Shown: positions 1 through 8,699 of the stretch, in pieces
Position numbering within the stretch: position 1 is the stretch's first letter
Layout of the letters: each line of letters opens with the position of its first letter
Origin: DATLNF01 sp035536235
Lineage (GTDB): Bacteria; Actinomycetota; Actinomycetes; BP-191
Reading direction: 5' to 3'
Assembly: GCA_035536235.1 (NCBI GenBank)
Contig: DATLOQ010000010.1
Span: 1 to 17,493 of the forward strand
DNA length: 17,493 nucleotides
The notes under the pieces: generated by a model
Database searches by the model: none
What the model was told of the DNA's origin: nothing
What the model saw: the letters and a program-made list of their open reading frames with translations, nothing else
Program-made: the position numbers and the translations under genes

Positions 1-219
1 GCAGCCCGCCGCCGCGTCAGCGTCGTCGGCGACCGCGGCGACGAAGCGGGCCTGCAGCATCTGCACGTGCGAGAGCAGCCGCTCCGCGCCGATCACCGCC
101 GCCACCCGGTCCGCCGCCGACAGCGCCGCGACGTCAGCCGCGGCGAGGCGGTCCAGCAGCGCACCCGACGGCACCGCCACATCCAGCGCCTCGACCCCCG
201 GGGACTCCTTCGTGAACAT
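1..219 (-). CDS. N-terminal fragment of a DUF222/HNH-like protein (partial, runs off the window start)
   Basis: Only the first 73 codons are inside the window; the frame is open to base 1. The ATG at 219-217 is preceded immediately by an in-frame TAG, so the start is well fixed, although no strong ribosome binding site is visible. The peptide is alanine/leucine-rich and helical, with a stretch reading LLDRLAAADVAALSAADRV followed by a conserved-looking 'IGAERLL...QMLQARFVAAVAD' segment. That pattern resembles the N-terminus of the actinobacterial DUF222 proteins (13E12-repeat family), which often carry a C-terminal HNH nuclease domain and occur in many copies per genome. The HNH part would lie outside the window, so the assignment rests on overall pattern only. 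It is transcribed divergently from the penicillin-binding protein gene. Confidence 0.55.
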   Translation of the reverse strand, partial: MFTKESPGVEALDVAVPSGALLDRLAAADVAALSAADRVAAVIGAERLLSHVQMLQARFVAAVADDADAAAGC

Positions 220-350
220 GACCTAAGAGTAGAGCCCGCATGTGACAGAACTGCTGGCCCCCAACGGATCTGTGGATGAGCGGCGCCACGCCGTACCGGT
301 CGTTGGTCGTCCGACGGTTGCGAGGCCGTTCGTAGGGGATCATCCAGAGC

Positions 351-2615
351 ATGGACCGCCCGGGGGTTGTGCTCGTGCACCGCCTCACCCTCGTCGTGGT
401 GGTCTGCTTGGTCATGGGGGTGCTGCTGGCCGGGGCGGTCTTTCCATTCGTCGGCTCGGTCGGCGTCGCTTTGGGCTCTGGTGCCAAGTCGTTCAGCGAG
501 CTGCCGCAGGAGCTGATCGAGCCGCCGCTGCCGCAGCGGTCTCGGATCCTCGCTGCGGACGGATCGGTGCTCGCCGCGGTCTACTTCAACGAAGACCGGG
601 TGACGGTGCCGTTGGAGCGGATCCCGTCACATGTCCAGTCGGCGATCGTGTCCGTTGAGGACGAGCGTTTCCGCGAGCACAGGGGCGTCGACCTGCGCGG
701 TCTCACCCGCGCCTTCATCACCAACCAGCAGGCTGGTGGGGTGCAGCAGGGGGGCTCGACGATCACTCAGCAGTATGTGAAGAACGTGCTGATCACGTCG
801 GCCCGGGACGCCCAGTCGCGACGTCGGGCAACCGAGCGGTCCGTGCCCCGCAAGCTCCGCGAGGCGCGCTACGCCATGGCGTTGGAGGACCGCTACACCA
901 AGGACGAGATTCTCGAGCGCTATCTCAACATCGCGTACTTCGGGCAAGGCGTGTATGGCGTCGGCACGGCGGCGCAGCGCTACTTCAGCAAACCCATCGA
1001 GCGGGTCAACGTCATGGAAGGCGCGTTGCTCGCGGGCCTGGTGCAGGCCCCGGAGCGCTATGACCCCATCGTGGCGCCCACGGCGGCGCGAGACCGGCGT
1101 GACATCGTCCTCGCCAGCATGGAGCGCACCGGTGCACTCGCCCCTCGGGACGCAGCGTGGGCCCGTCGCCAGCCGTTGCGCCTGAAGCCGTCGAAGGTCT
1201 CGGGCATCGAGGACAGCCCTCTCGCCGGTCCATTCCTCGACCTGGTGCGCACCGCCGTCATCGGGGGAGCGGACCCGCAAGTGCGGGCGATCTTCGGAGA
1301 GACCGCCGCCGCCCGGGAGCAGGCGCTCTTCCAAGGCGGGCTGACCGTCCGGACGACCCTCGACCCGAAGGTGCAGCGCACCGCACTCGAGACGCTGCGG
1401 GACACTCTCGGCGACGCCGACGACCCGGCCTCTGCTGTCGTCGTCGTCGAGCCCGGCACCGGGCGAGTGAAGGCGATGGCCTCGCTCAACCACGAGCGGC
1501 TGACCCAGAAGGTCAACCTGCCCATCGGCGGCACCAGTGGCTTCCAAGCGGGATCCACCTTCAAGGCCTACGTCCTCGCCGCCGCGATCGAGCAGGGCAT
1601 CGCGACGACGACGCGCTTCTACGCCCCGACGCGGTACCGCTCCAAGATCTACACCAACACCGTCGACGGCGTGACCGAGCCCTACGAGGTGGGCAACGCT
1701 GGAGACAGTGAGTCAGGCACTTTCGACCTGGTGACCGGCACCGCCCACTCCGTGAACACCTTCTACCTGCAGCTGCAAGAGAAGACCGGCTTCAAGCGAC
1801 CGGCCGAGATCGCCCGGAAGGCCGGTTTGACCCGTTTCCCGCTCAAGGTGCTGCCGTCGTTCACCTTGGGCGCCACGGAGGTGAGCCCGCTCGACCTGGC
1901 CTCGTCGTACGCGACCTTCGCCGCCCACGGCATGGCCTGCGTGCCGCAGGTGATCACCTCGGTGCAGCACGCCGACGGCACCACCGCCGGCACGGTCGCA
2001 CCCACCTGTGAACGCGCCCTCGACGCGGCCGTGGCCGACACCGTCACCTCTGTGCTGCAGGAAGTCATCACCGATGGGACGGGGGGAGCAGCAGATTTCG
2101 GTCGGCCGCTGGCCGGCAAGACCGGCACCACCAACGGCCCGAGCGCGGCGTGGTTCGTCGGTTACACCCCACAGCTGGCCTCAGCGGTGTGGGTCGGCCA
2201 CCCGACCAACCCGATCGAGCGGGTCCTGCGCGATGTCCACGGCGTGCCGATCGTCTACGGCGGGACCTTTCCCGCACGCATCTTCCGCGCGGTGATGTCG
2301 AGCGCCCACGAACGCCTGCCGGTGGCGCTGTTCGACCTGGCGTCGCCACCCCCGACGTCGAAGCTCGTCGGCGGACCGGACCGCGAGCGACGGAGTCCGC
2401 GCCGCCGCCGGCCGCCGGACGAGTCCGTGGTGCGGCCGAACAGCGCGGAGCCAGTGCCGCCGGACCCGAAGCCCGAACCGCAGACGACGCCGTCGCCGAG
2501 GCCGCAGCCGCAGCCTTCGGCGCGACCGTCGGACCCGCCCCCACCCTCGGAACAGCCGAGTCCCCAGCCCCCCCAGGGGTCGCCGGAACCGCAGCCGTCC
2601 GGGTCTCCGGCGTGA
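351..2615 (+). CDS. Class A (bifunctional) penicillin-binding protein: transglycosylase and transpeptidase
   Basis: It polymerises lipid II into glycan strands and cross-links the stem peptides at the outer face of the membrane. The 754-residue protein has one N-terminal membrane anchor (about residues 12-35). A GT51 transglycosylase domain follows: the EDERFREH motif has catalytic Glu at about 103, and GGSTITQQ lies at 134-141. The transpeptidase domain carries all three active-site motifs: STFK (Ser402, Lys405), SVN (467-469) and KTGT (from 590). The last 75 or so residues are a Pro/Ser/Glu-rich low-complexity tail without PASTA repeats. The ATG at 351 has only a distant purine stretch (AGGGG at 334-338). 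A GTG at 375 has a better-spaced GGGGG (362-366) and would still keep the membrane anchor, so the start is uncertain by 8 codons. The gene stands alone, convergent with the DUF58 operon. Confidence 0.95.
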   Translation: MDRPGVVLVHRLTLVVVVCLVMGVLLAGAVFPFVGSVGVALGSGAKSFSELPQELIEPPLPQRSRILAADGSVLAAVYFNEDRVTVPLERIPSHVQSAIVSVEDERFREHRGVDLRGLTRAFITNQQAGGVQQGGSTITQQYVKNVLITSARDAQSRRRATERSVPRKLREARYAMALEDRYTKDEILERYLNIAYFGQGVYGVGTAAQRYFSKPIERVNVMEGALLAGLVQAPERYDPIVAPTAARDRRDIVLASMERTGALAPRDAAWARRQPLRLKPSKVSGIEDSPLAGPFLDLVRTAVIGGADPQVRAIFGETAAAREQALFQGGLTVRTTLDPKVQRTALETLRDTLGDADDPASAVVVVEPGTGRVKAMASLNHERLTQKVNLPIGGTSGFQAGSTFKAYVLAAAIEQGIATTTRFYAPTRYRSKIYTNTVDGVTEPYEVGNAGDSESGTFDLVTGTAHSVNTFYLQLQEKTGFKRPAEIARKAGLTRFPLKVLPSFTLGATEVSPLDLASSYATFAAHGMACVPQVITSVQHADGTTAGTVAPTCERALDAAVADTVTSVLQEVITDGTGGAADFGRPLAGKTGTTNGPSAAWFVGYTPQLASAVWVGHPTNPIERVLRDVHGVPIVYGGTFPARIFRAVMSSAHERLPVALFDLASPPPTSKLVGGPDRERRSPRRRRPPDESVVRPNSAEPVPPDPKPEPQTTPSPRPQPQPSARPSDPPPPSEQPSPQPPQGSPEPQPSGSPA

Positions 2616-2634
2616 GCCGAAGCCGGCAGCGATC

Positions 2635-2700
2635 AGAGGCGGCCCGCCGCTGTGCTTTAGAGGCGGCCTGCCGCCGTGCTGCTAGAGGCGGCCTGCCGCC
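2635..2700. repeat. Three tandem palindromic units at a convergent gene junction; likely bidirectional terminator
   Basis: Three near-identical units begin at 2635, 2659 and 2684 (periods 24 and 25 nt), each reading AGAGGCGGCCTGCCGCC or a close variant. In units 2 and 3 GGCGGC and GCCGCC form a perfect 6-bp stem around 2 nt; unit 1 has two changes. The third unit is also the last codons and stop of the DUF58 gene on the minus strand, so the array looks like a tandem duplication of that gene's 3' end. The position between converging stop codons suits a terminator for both transcripts, but there is no T-run on either side, so termination is an inference. Confidence 0.7.
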
Positions 2701-3977
2701 TTCAGGGCTAGGTAGGCGTCGGCGACCGCCGGCGGGAAGGTCGCCGGCGGGGCGTCCACCACCTCGACGCCGCGTCGCCGGAGCAGCGCGGTGAGGCGTC
2801 GTCGCTCGCCCCGCGCACGCTCGGCAGCGGCGGCCCCATAAACCGCGACCACGTCCTCGCGGCCGCTCGCCATGTCAGCAACACGGGGGTCCGCGACCGC
2901 TGCGAGCACGACGGTGTGCCGGGCGGTCAGCACGGGCAGGGCCGGCAGCAGGCCCTCCTCGATCACGGCGGTGTTGAGGTCGGTGAAGAGCACGACAAGG
3001 GCGCGCCGCCGCTGGCGTCGCAGGACGGCGCTCACCATCGCCCGGTGATCGGCCTCTACCAAGGTGGCTTCCAGCGGAGCCATCGCGTTCACCAGCGTCG
3101 GGAGCACGTCCGATCGCGAGCCGGCACTCACCGAGGCACGCAGCACCCGGTCGTGGGCCAGCAGGTCGACCTGGTCGCCGGCCTTCGAGGCGAGCGCCCC
3201 GAGCAGCAGGGCGGCGTCGAGGGAGTGGTCCAATCGGGGCGTGTCGCCGACCCGACCTGCTGAGGTACGGCTGGTGTCGATGACCAGGATCACCCGACGG
3301 TCTCGCTCCGGGCGCCAGGTGCGTACGACGACGCTCTCGCGTCGGGCAGTGGCCCGCCAGTCGATGGACCGCACATCGTCGCCATCGACGTACTCCCGCA
3401 GCGAGTCGAACTCCGTGCCTTGGCCCCGGCCCCGGACGAGCACCGCCCCGTCGAGCTGCCGGAGCCGCTCGAGCCGCTCCGGCAGGAACTTCCTCGACCC
3501 GAAAGGTGGCAGCACCCGCAGGAGCCAGGGCGCCTCATGACGACCTTGCCGGCCGGCGAGGCCGAGCGGGCCGAGGGAGCGCACCGTGATGCGGGCCGGA
3601 CGGCGATCACCGCGCCGGGTAGGCAGCAGGCTCGACTCGACGCTGCGTTGCTCGCCCGACGGGATGTCGACGTGATGGGTGCGCGGTCGAATGCCCGCAG
3701 AGGGTGGCCACGCATCGCGTACGACGGCGCGCACCCGGCGACCGCCTGCGTTGACGAGGCGCAGCGACGTGGTGGTCGACTCGCCGAGGCGCACCGACGT
3801 CGGGCCGGACCGCGAGACCTGCAGCGCGCGGACCGAGCCGGCGAAGACGACGTCGAGGACCACCGCGGCGAGCAAGAGGAGGTTGAGGATCACGAGAGTC
3901 AACACGCGTCCTGGCAGGACGAGGGCCAGTGCGGCTGCCAGCGCAGCGACGAGGCCGGCGCGTCCAGTGAGCGCCAT
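2682..3977 (-). CDS. DUF58 domain membrane protein (vWA-like), partner of MoxR
   Basis: The 431-residue protein has two hydrophobic segments at the N-terminus (about 7-22 and 25-43), a beta-rich middle, and the DUF58 signature near residues 186-212: GxGTEFDSLREY followed by DGDDVRSIDWRATARR. A von Willebrand A-like core follows, with a MIDAS-type DTSRTS at 234-239. DUF58 proteins are nearly always encoded next to MoxR AAA+ ATPases and are thought to act with them in chaperone-like assembly or maturation of envelope or secreted complexes; the client here is unknown. The ATG at 3977 lies 3 nt beyond the moxR stop, so the two are surely co-transcribed. The final codons and the TAG lie inside the 2635-2700 repeat array. 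It is the last gene of the five-gene minus-strand operon. Confidence 0.92.
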   Translation of the reverse strand: MALTGRAGLVAALAAALALVLPGRVLTLVILNLLLLAAVVLDVVFAGSVRALQVSRSGPTSVRLGESTTTSLRLVNAGGRRVRAVVRDAWPPSAGIRPRTHHVDIPSGEQRSVESSLLPTRRGDRRPARITVRSLGPLGLAGRQGRHEAPWLLRVLPPFGSRKFLPERLERLRQLDGAVLVRGRGQGTEFDSLREYVDGDDVRSIDWRATARRESVVVRTWRPERDRRVILVIDTSRTSAGRVGDTPRLDHSLDAALLLGALASKAGDQVDLLAHDRVLRASVSAGSRSDVLPTLVNAMAPLEATLVEADHRAMVSAVLRRQRRRALVVLFTDLNTAVIEEGLLPALPVLTARHTVVLAAVADPRVADMASGREDVVAVYGAAAAERARGERRRLTALLRRRGVEVVDAPPATFPPAVADAYLALKAAGRL

Positions 3978-3980
3978 CCG

Positions 3981-5023
<1,043 letters not shown>

Positions 5024-5027
<4 letters not shown>

Positions 5028-6217
5028 GGGGTGCGTACCTCGCCGTCCAGGATGTCCAGGTCACGGGCCAACCGCAGCAGTGCGGCGTCGTCGGGGATCT
5101 GCTGACCGTACAAGAGGGCTTCGACGGCGCTGCTGTCACGAGTCGTCCTCGACGTCACCGCATCGACCAGCACGCTCGCAGCGGGGTTCACCCCGAGGCC
5201 CAGCGCTACCGCCAGCCGGTGCCGCACCGCGGCCTGCAGCGACTCCGCGGCCCGACCGCGGGCCCGCCCGGCGCGGTAGAGCCCGGCGCGACCCTCCACG
5301 CTCTCCGCCGCCCGCACGATCACTGGCAGCGCCTCGACCACGACCGGGCCCAGGCGGCGCGATCGCCAGAGTCCCGCCCAGACAGCTGCCAGGACGAGCT
5401 GCACCGCAGCCAGCACGACTACGTCGGGCAGCAGGTCCACCAGCGAGTCGGGATCGCCCTCGACGCCCGCACGCTCGTCGGCTCGCGGATAGACCCACTC
5501 GACCCGCGGCCGGGACGAGAGCAGGCCGAGGGCGAGTGCGGCGTTGCCGTCTTCGTCGAGGAAGTCGTTGATGAAGAGGTCGGGCGCGCCGAGGAGGATC
5601 AGCCGGCCGCCGGCCCGGTTCACCTCGATGAGGCTGGCTCGCCCCCGCGACGCGTAGCACCCGACACCGGCGGGCGCGCTGTAGGCCACGCCCCCGGCGC
5701 GGGCGACCCCCGCGACCGCCGCAGGCGGGAGCGCGCAGGCGGGTTGGCGGCGTTCGACGGCTACGTCGCCGATCGCCCGCACGTCGAGTCCGGGGTCGGC
5801 GGTGCGGATCCGGTCGAGAAGCGCGTCCTGCGACCCGACGATCACCACGGTCCGGCCCGCGCGCGGCACCAGCAGCGATGGGTCGACCTCGGGGTCAAGC
5901 AGATCGGGCACCGGCACGAAGGTGGTGGTGCCCGATGCACCTGTCGGCGCCGGCACGCGGGTGACCGCGACCCCGCTCTCCTGCAGCAGCCGGGCCAGTG
6001 CCTGACCCCCGGCCACGCGGGCGGCCTCGGGATCCAGCAGTCCGCCGCGCACCCCACCGCTGGCCACTGCGATGACGGCTCCCACCACCACGACAACAGC
6101 AGCGAGGCTGAGCGGCAGCCGTGCGGCCTGCCAGGCTCGGGCCGGCGTGAGGGTGTCGCGGGCCGACGGCGCGTCAGCGGTGGGTCCTGCCTGGGTCGCT
6201 GCGACGTCGACCGTCAT
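5024..6217 (-). CDS. DUF4350 domain membrane protein
   Basis: The 397-residue protein is of unknown biochemical function but is a standard member of MoxR/DUF58/DUF4129 operons in Actinomycetota. A transmembrane helix lies at about residues 34-54 and another near 255-280. Between them is the extracytoplasmic or soluble DUF4350 region, beginning with ALARLLQESGVAVTRV and continuing through VVIVGSQDALLDRI; the C-terminal part is probably cytoplasmic. The frame is open upstream of the start, to 6310. I chose the ATG at 6217-6215 because it forms an ATGA overlap with the stop of the DUF4129 gene, and the extra 31 residues upstream would be Arg/Pro-rich shadow sequence. The gene overlaps moxR by 4 nt. 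A role in anchoring the MoxR complex to the membrane is inference. Confidence 0.88.
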
Positions 6218-6846
6218 GACGTGACCGCGAGGCGCTCGCGGTTGATGGACGCATCCGCCTGGGAAATGAGGTCGTACTGCTCTGCGGTGGCGGGGCGGTC
6301 GCCGTACCACGCGGCGTCGAAGATGCGGGCCGCGTCGCTCACCGCGACGGCTACCGCGGGCACGACGGCGGAGGTCTCGCGGGCGATCTCACCGGCGGTG
6401 CGGCCGGGTCGCGGGTCGAGCACTCCCCGCAGCTCGAGCTCCCGAGCGACGGCTCGGAACCGGGCCCGAATGGCGTGCCTCCAGGCACCGGCAGCGGCGA
6501 GCGCGGCTGCCTCTCGTCGGTAGTCCTCGGCCGTGCGCGACCGGGCGCCGCGCCGACGGTCGGTGAGGACATCGCGGAGCTGCAGCGGTCCGAGGCCCAG
6601 TCGCAGGAGCACCACGGTCAGCACCACCGCCACGATGGCTATGGCTACCCCGCCAACCCCACCAGGCACGATCCGTACGACGTCGGCGAGCAGCTCGCCG
6701 AGCTCTTCCACCACTCGGTTGAGCACCCGGTCCAGCAGGCTTGGTTTGCCCACCTGGTACTCCGGCTTGGCCAGCTCGTCGCGGGCCGCGTCGCGCGCAC
6801 CTTCGCGCGTGATCGCTTCTGCCGCCTGCGCCAGGAGCCGCAACAC
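6214..6846 (-). CDS. DUF4129 domain membrane protein
   Basis: The 210-residue protein has an amphipathic N-terminus, one transmembrane helix (about 63-82) and a C-terminal DUF4129 domain (about 115-185). The domain contains the family's AWRHAIRARFRAVARELE helix and the following 'PGRTAGEIARE' turn. In other bacteria the domain is often fused behind transglutaminase-like proteins; here it stands alone. The start is GTG at 6846-6844, 7 nt after the stop of the upstream gene, with no clear ribosome binding site, which suggests coupled translation. No catalytic residues are recognisable. It is the second gene of the operon and is likely part of the membrane assembly working with MoxR and DUF58. 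Confidence 0.88.
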   Translation of the reverse strand: MLRLLAQAAEAITREGARDAARDELAKPEYQVGKPSLLDRVLNRVVEELGELLADVVRIVPGGVGGVAIAIVAVVLTVVLLRLGLGPLQLRDVLTDRRRGARSRTAEDYRREAAALAAAGAWRHAIRARFRAVARELELRGVLDPRPGRTAGEIARETSAVVPAVAVAVSDAARIFDAAWYGDRPATAEQYDLISQADASINRERLAVTS

Positions 6847-6853
6847 CGGCTCG

Positions 6854-7906
6854 TCAGCCGGCCGGCGACGGGCTGGCGGCCGAGGTGGCCAGCGCGACGT
6901 CGAGACCCTCCGCGCGCATCCGCCGGTCCACGTAGAGCAGTGCGCTCACCCCGGCCGAGAACGGTGCGACGACCGTTCCCGCGATGATCGCCCCGATGCT
7001 GGTGAAGATGAGGTAGCCGGTGCCCAGATCAGCGCCGGCGCTGGGCGTCGGGTCGAAGAGTGACAGGCCCCCGCCGAGCAGGGAGAACGGGATGGCCAGC
7101 GTCGAGCCGACGATGCTCTTGATGAGCCAGGCGAGGAGCACGACGCCGAGGCATCGCCAGAACTGACCGCGAACCAGGCCCGCCGACCGCTGGATGGCGC
7201 GCCACACGGTCTGGCGTTCCAGCATCAGCGCAGGGGTCGCCAGCGACAGCGCCGGCCACACGAAGAAGAACGGAATGACGAGGAACAGCAAGGCGACGAT
7301 GTCGAGCAGGAGCACCAGGAGCGCACATCCGACGAGCGCACCAAGGCGGGGCCGTACCGCCCGCCATGTCTCCTCGAAGGAGATCGGTCGGCCGAGCACT
7401 GCCTGACCCATGATCACCGTGAGCGCACCGGTCAGGACGACTCCACCGATGAATCCCAGCGCCCCGCCGAGGATCAGCCCGGTGGTGCCGGAGATGTCGA
7501 GGTCACCCGTGGCGGTGGCGTCGTTGACCGAGTTGGTGAACGAGCGAACCAGGAAGAACTGCAGCACCTGGGTGATCGTGGCGACGAGGGCGGAGAGGCC
7601 CAGGGTGGCGCGCGGGTAACGGCGAATCGTGGTGATGGCCCCGTCGAGTATCTCGCCCACGCCCAGGGGCCGCAGCGGGATGACGCCCGGCTTGGCAGCG
7701 GCGGGGGAGCCGGACCAGCTGCCCCACTGGGCCTGGTGACCCCACTGGGTCTGTTCCGGCGATCGCTCAGCCGGGCCCCATCTGCCCTGCTCGGCACCGG
7801 GAGGAGGAACGAGAGGCGGACCAGTCGGCGCGGCGGCGAGCGGGGCGGCTGCTGGCTGGTCCGAAGCAGGTCCGCCGGGGGGCGCCCACCCGGGGAAGTC
7901 CGACAT
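6854..7906 (-). CDS. Polytopic membrane protein, glycerophosphodiester phosphodiesterase membrane-domain-like
   Basis: The 350-residue protein starts with a Pro/Ala/Gln-rich cytoplasmic leader of about 75 residues in which the tripeptide QWG recurs (near 53-62). The segment IPLRPLGVGEILDGA then opens a block of about five hydrophobic helices. This opening and the helix pattern match the membrane domain found N-terminal to some glycerophosphoryl diester phosphodiesterases, but no phosphodiesterase catalytic domain is present, so enzymatic activity should not be assumed. The ATG at 7906-7904 is preceded on its strand by a purine-rich GAAGGGA. It is the first gene of the minus-strand operon, so the operon promoter should lie in the 110-nt interval shared with mtrA (7907-8016), where I see no convincing -35/-10 pair. 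Its function is probably a membrane subunit of the MoxR module (inference). Confidence 0.8.
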   Translation of the reverse strand: MSDFPGWAPPGGPASDQPAAAPLAAAPTGPPLVPPPGAEQGRWGPAERSPEQTQWGHQAQWGSWSGSPAAAKPGVIPLRPLGVGEILDGAITTIRRYPRATLGLSALVATITQVLQFFLVRSFTNSVNDATATGDLDISGTTGLILGGALGFIGGVVLTGALTVIMGQAVLGRPISFEETWRAVRPRLGALVGCALLVLLLDIVALLFLVIPFFFVWPALSLATPALMLERQTVWRAIQRSAGLVRGQFWRCLGVVLLAWLIKSIVGSTLAIPFSLLGGGLSLFDPTPSAGADLGTGYLIFTSIGAIIAGTVVAPFSAGVSALLYVDRRMRAEGLDVALATSAASPSPAG

Positions 7907-8016
7907 CCGGTCCCTTCACTGCGCGAGTCGTGGTGAGGCCGAGAATCGTGTCACGCCGCGCCGCCGTACGCCGTACCCGGCGAGGGCGCAGAATAGGAGA
8001 TCACGGAGGTGGTCCG

Positions 8017-8694
8017 GTGAAGGGTCGCGTGCTGGTCGTCGACGACGACCCGGCGCTCGCGGAGATGCTGGGCATCGTGCTGCGCAGCGAAGGCTTCGAG
8101 CCGTCCTTCGTCGCGGACGGGGAGCGGGCGATGGCAGCCTTCCGCCAGTCGAAGCCCGACCTCGTCCTGCTCGACATCATGCTGCCCGGCAAGGACGGGC
8201 TGGAAGTGTGTCGCGCCATCCGTGCCGAGTCCGGCGTGCCCATCGTCATGCTCACTGCGCGCAGCGACACGATCGACGTGGTGCTCGGCCTCGAGTCTGG
8301 AGCGGACGACTACGTCGTCAAGCCGTTCAAGCCCAAGGAGCTCATCGCCCGGGTGCGGGCGCGGATGCGCAGCAATGCCGAAGTCCTGCCAGAGGACCTG
8401 CGGATCGGCGACGTGGAGATCGACGTGGCCGGACATCGGGTGGTGCGGTCCGGCGAGCAGATCGCGCTCACCCCGCTGGAGTTCGACCTCCTCGTCGCCC
8501 TCGCTCGCAAGCCGCGCCAGGTCTTCACCCGGGAGGTGCTGCTCGAGCAGGTCTGGGGCTACCGGCACGCCGCGGACACCCGGCTCGTCAACGTCCACGT
8601 GCAGCGGCTACGGGCCAAGGTCGAAGTCGACCCTGAGCAGCCGGAAGTCGTGCTCACCGTGCGTGGCGTGGGCTACAAGGCAGGGCCGCCCTGA
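8017..8694 (+). CDS. mtrA: DNA-binding response regulator MtrA
   Basis: OmpR/PhoB-type response regulator of 225 residues, the usual MtrA length. The receiver domain (about 1-115) shows the acidic pair VVDDD at 8-11, the phosphorylated Asp53 in LLDIMLPG, the conserved LTAR near 79-82 and Lys102 in VVKPFKP. The winged-helix effector domain (about 128-222) ends with VLTVRGVGYKAG. MtrA controls cell division, cell-wall hydrolase and replication-linked genes in Actinomycetota. The start is GTG at 8017, because GGAGG at 8005-8009 lies 7 nt before it; the frame is open upstream to 7930, but that part is low-complexity. Divergent from the MoxR operon and followed 5 nt later by mtrB. No clear MtrA-type direct repeat is visible upstream, so autoregulation is not shown. 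Confidence 0.96.
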   Translation: MKGRVLVVDDDPALAEMLGIVLRSEGFEPSFVADGERAMAAFRQSKPDLVLLDIMLPGKDGLEVCRAIRAESGVPIVMLTARSDTIDVVLGLESGADDYVVKPFKPKELIARVRARMRSNAEVLPEDLRIGDVEIDVAGHRVVRSGEQIALTPLEFDLLVALARKPRQVFTREVLLEQVWGYRHAADTRLVNVHVQRLRAKVEVDPEQPEVVLTVRGVGYKAGPP

Positions 8695-8699
8695 CGGCG

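Noticed and set aside
220..350. Promoter for the penicillin-binding protein gene
   Set aside because: TTGCGA at 318-323 resembles a -35, but no -10 lies at proper spacing; nothing else in this 131-nt gap can be supported.
7907..8016. MtrA-binding boxes or a clear promoter in the mtrA divergent gap
   Set aside because: Only isolated GTCAC- and TCACG-like bits and a repeated CCGTACG are present; no spaced pair of boxes and no convincing -35/-10 combination.
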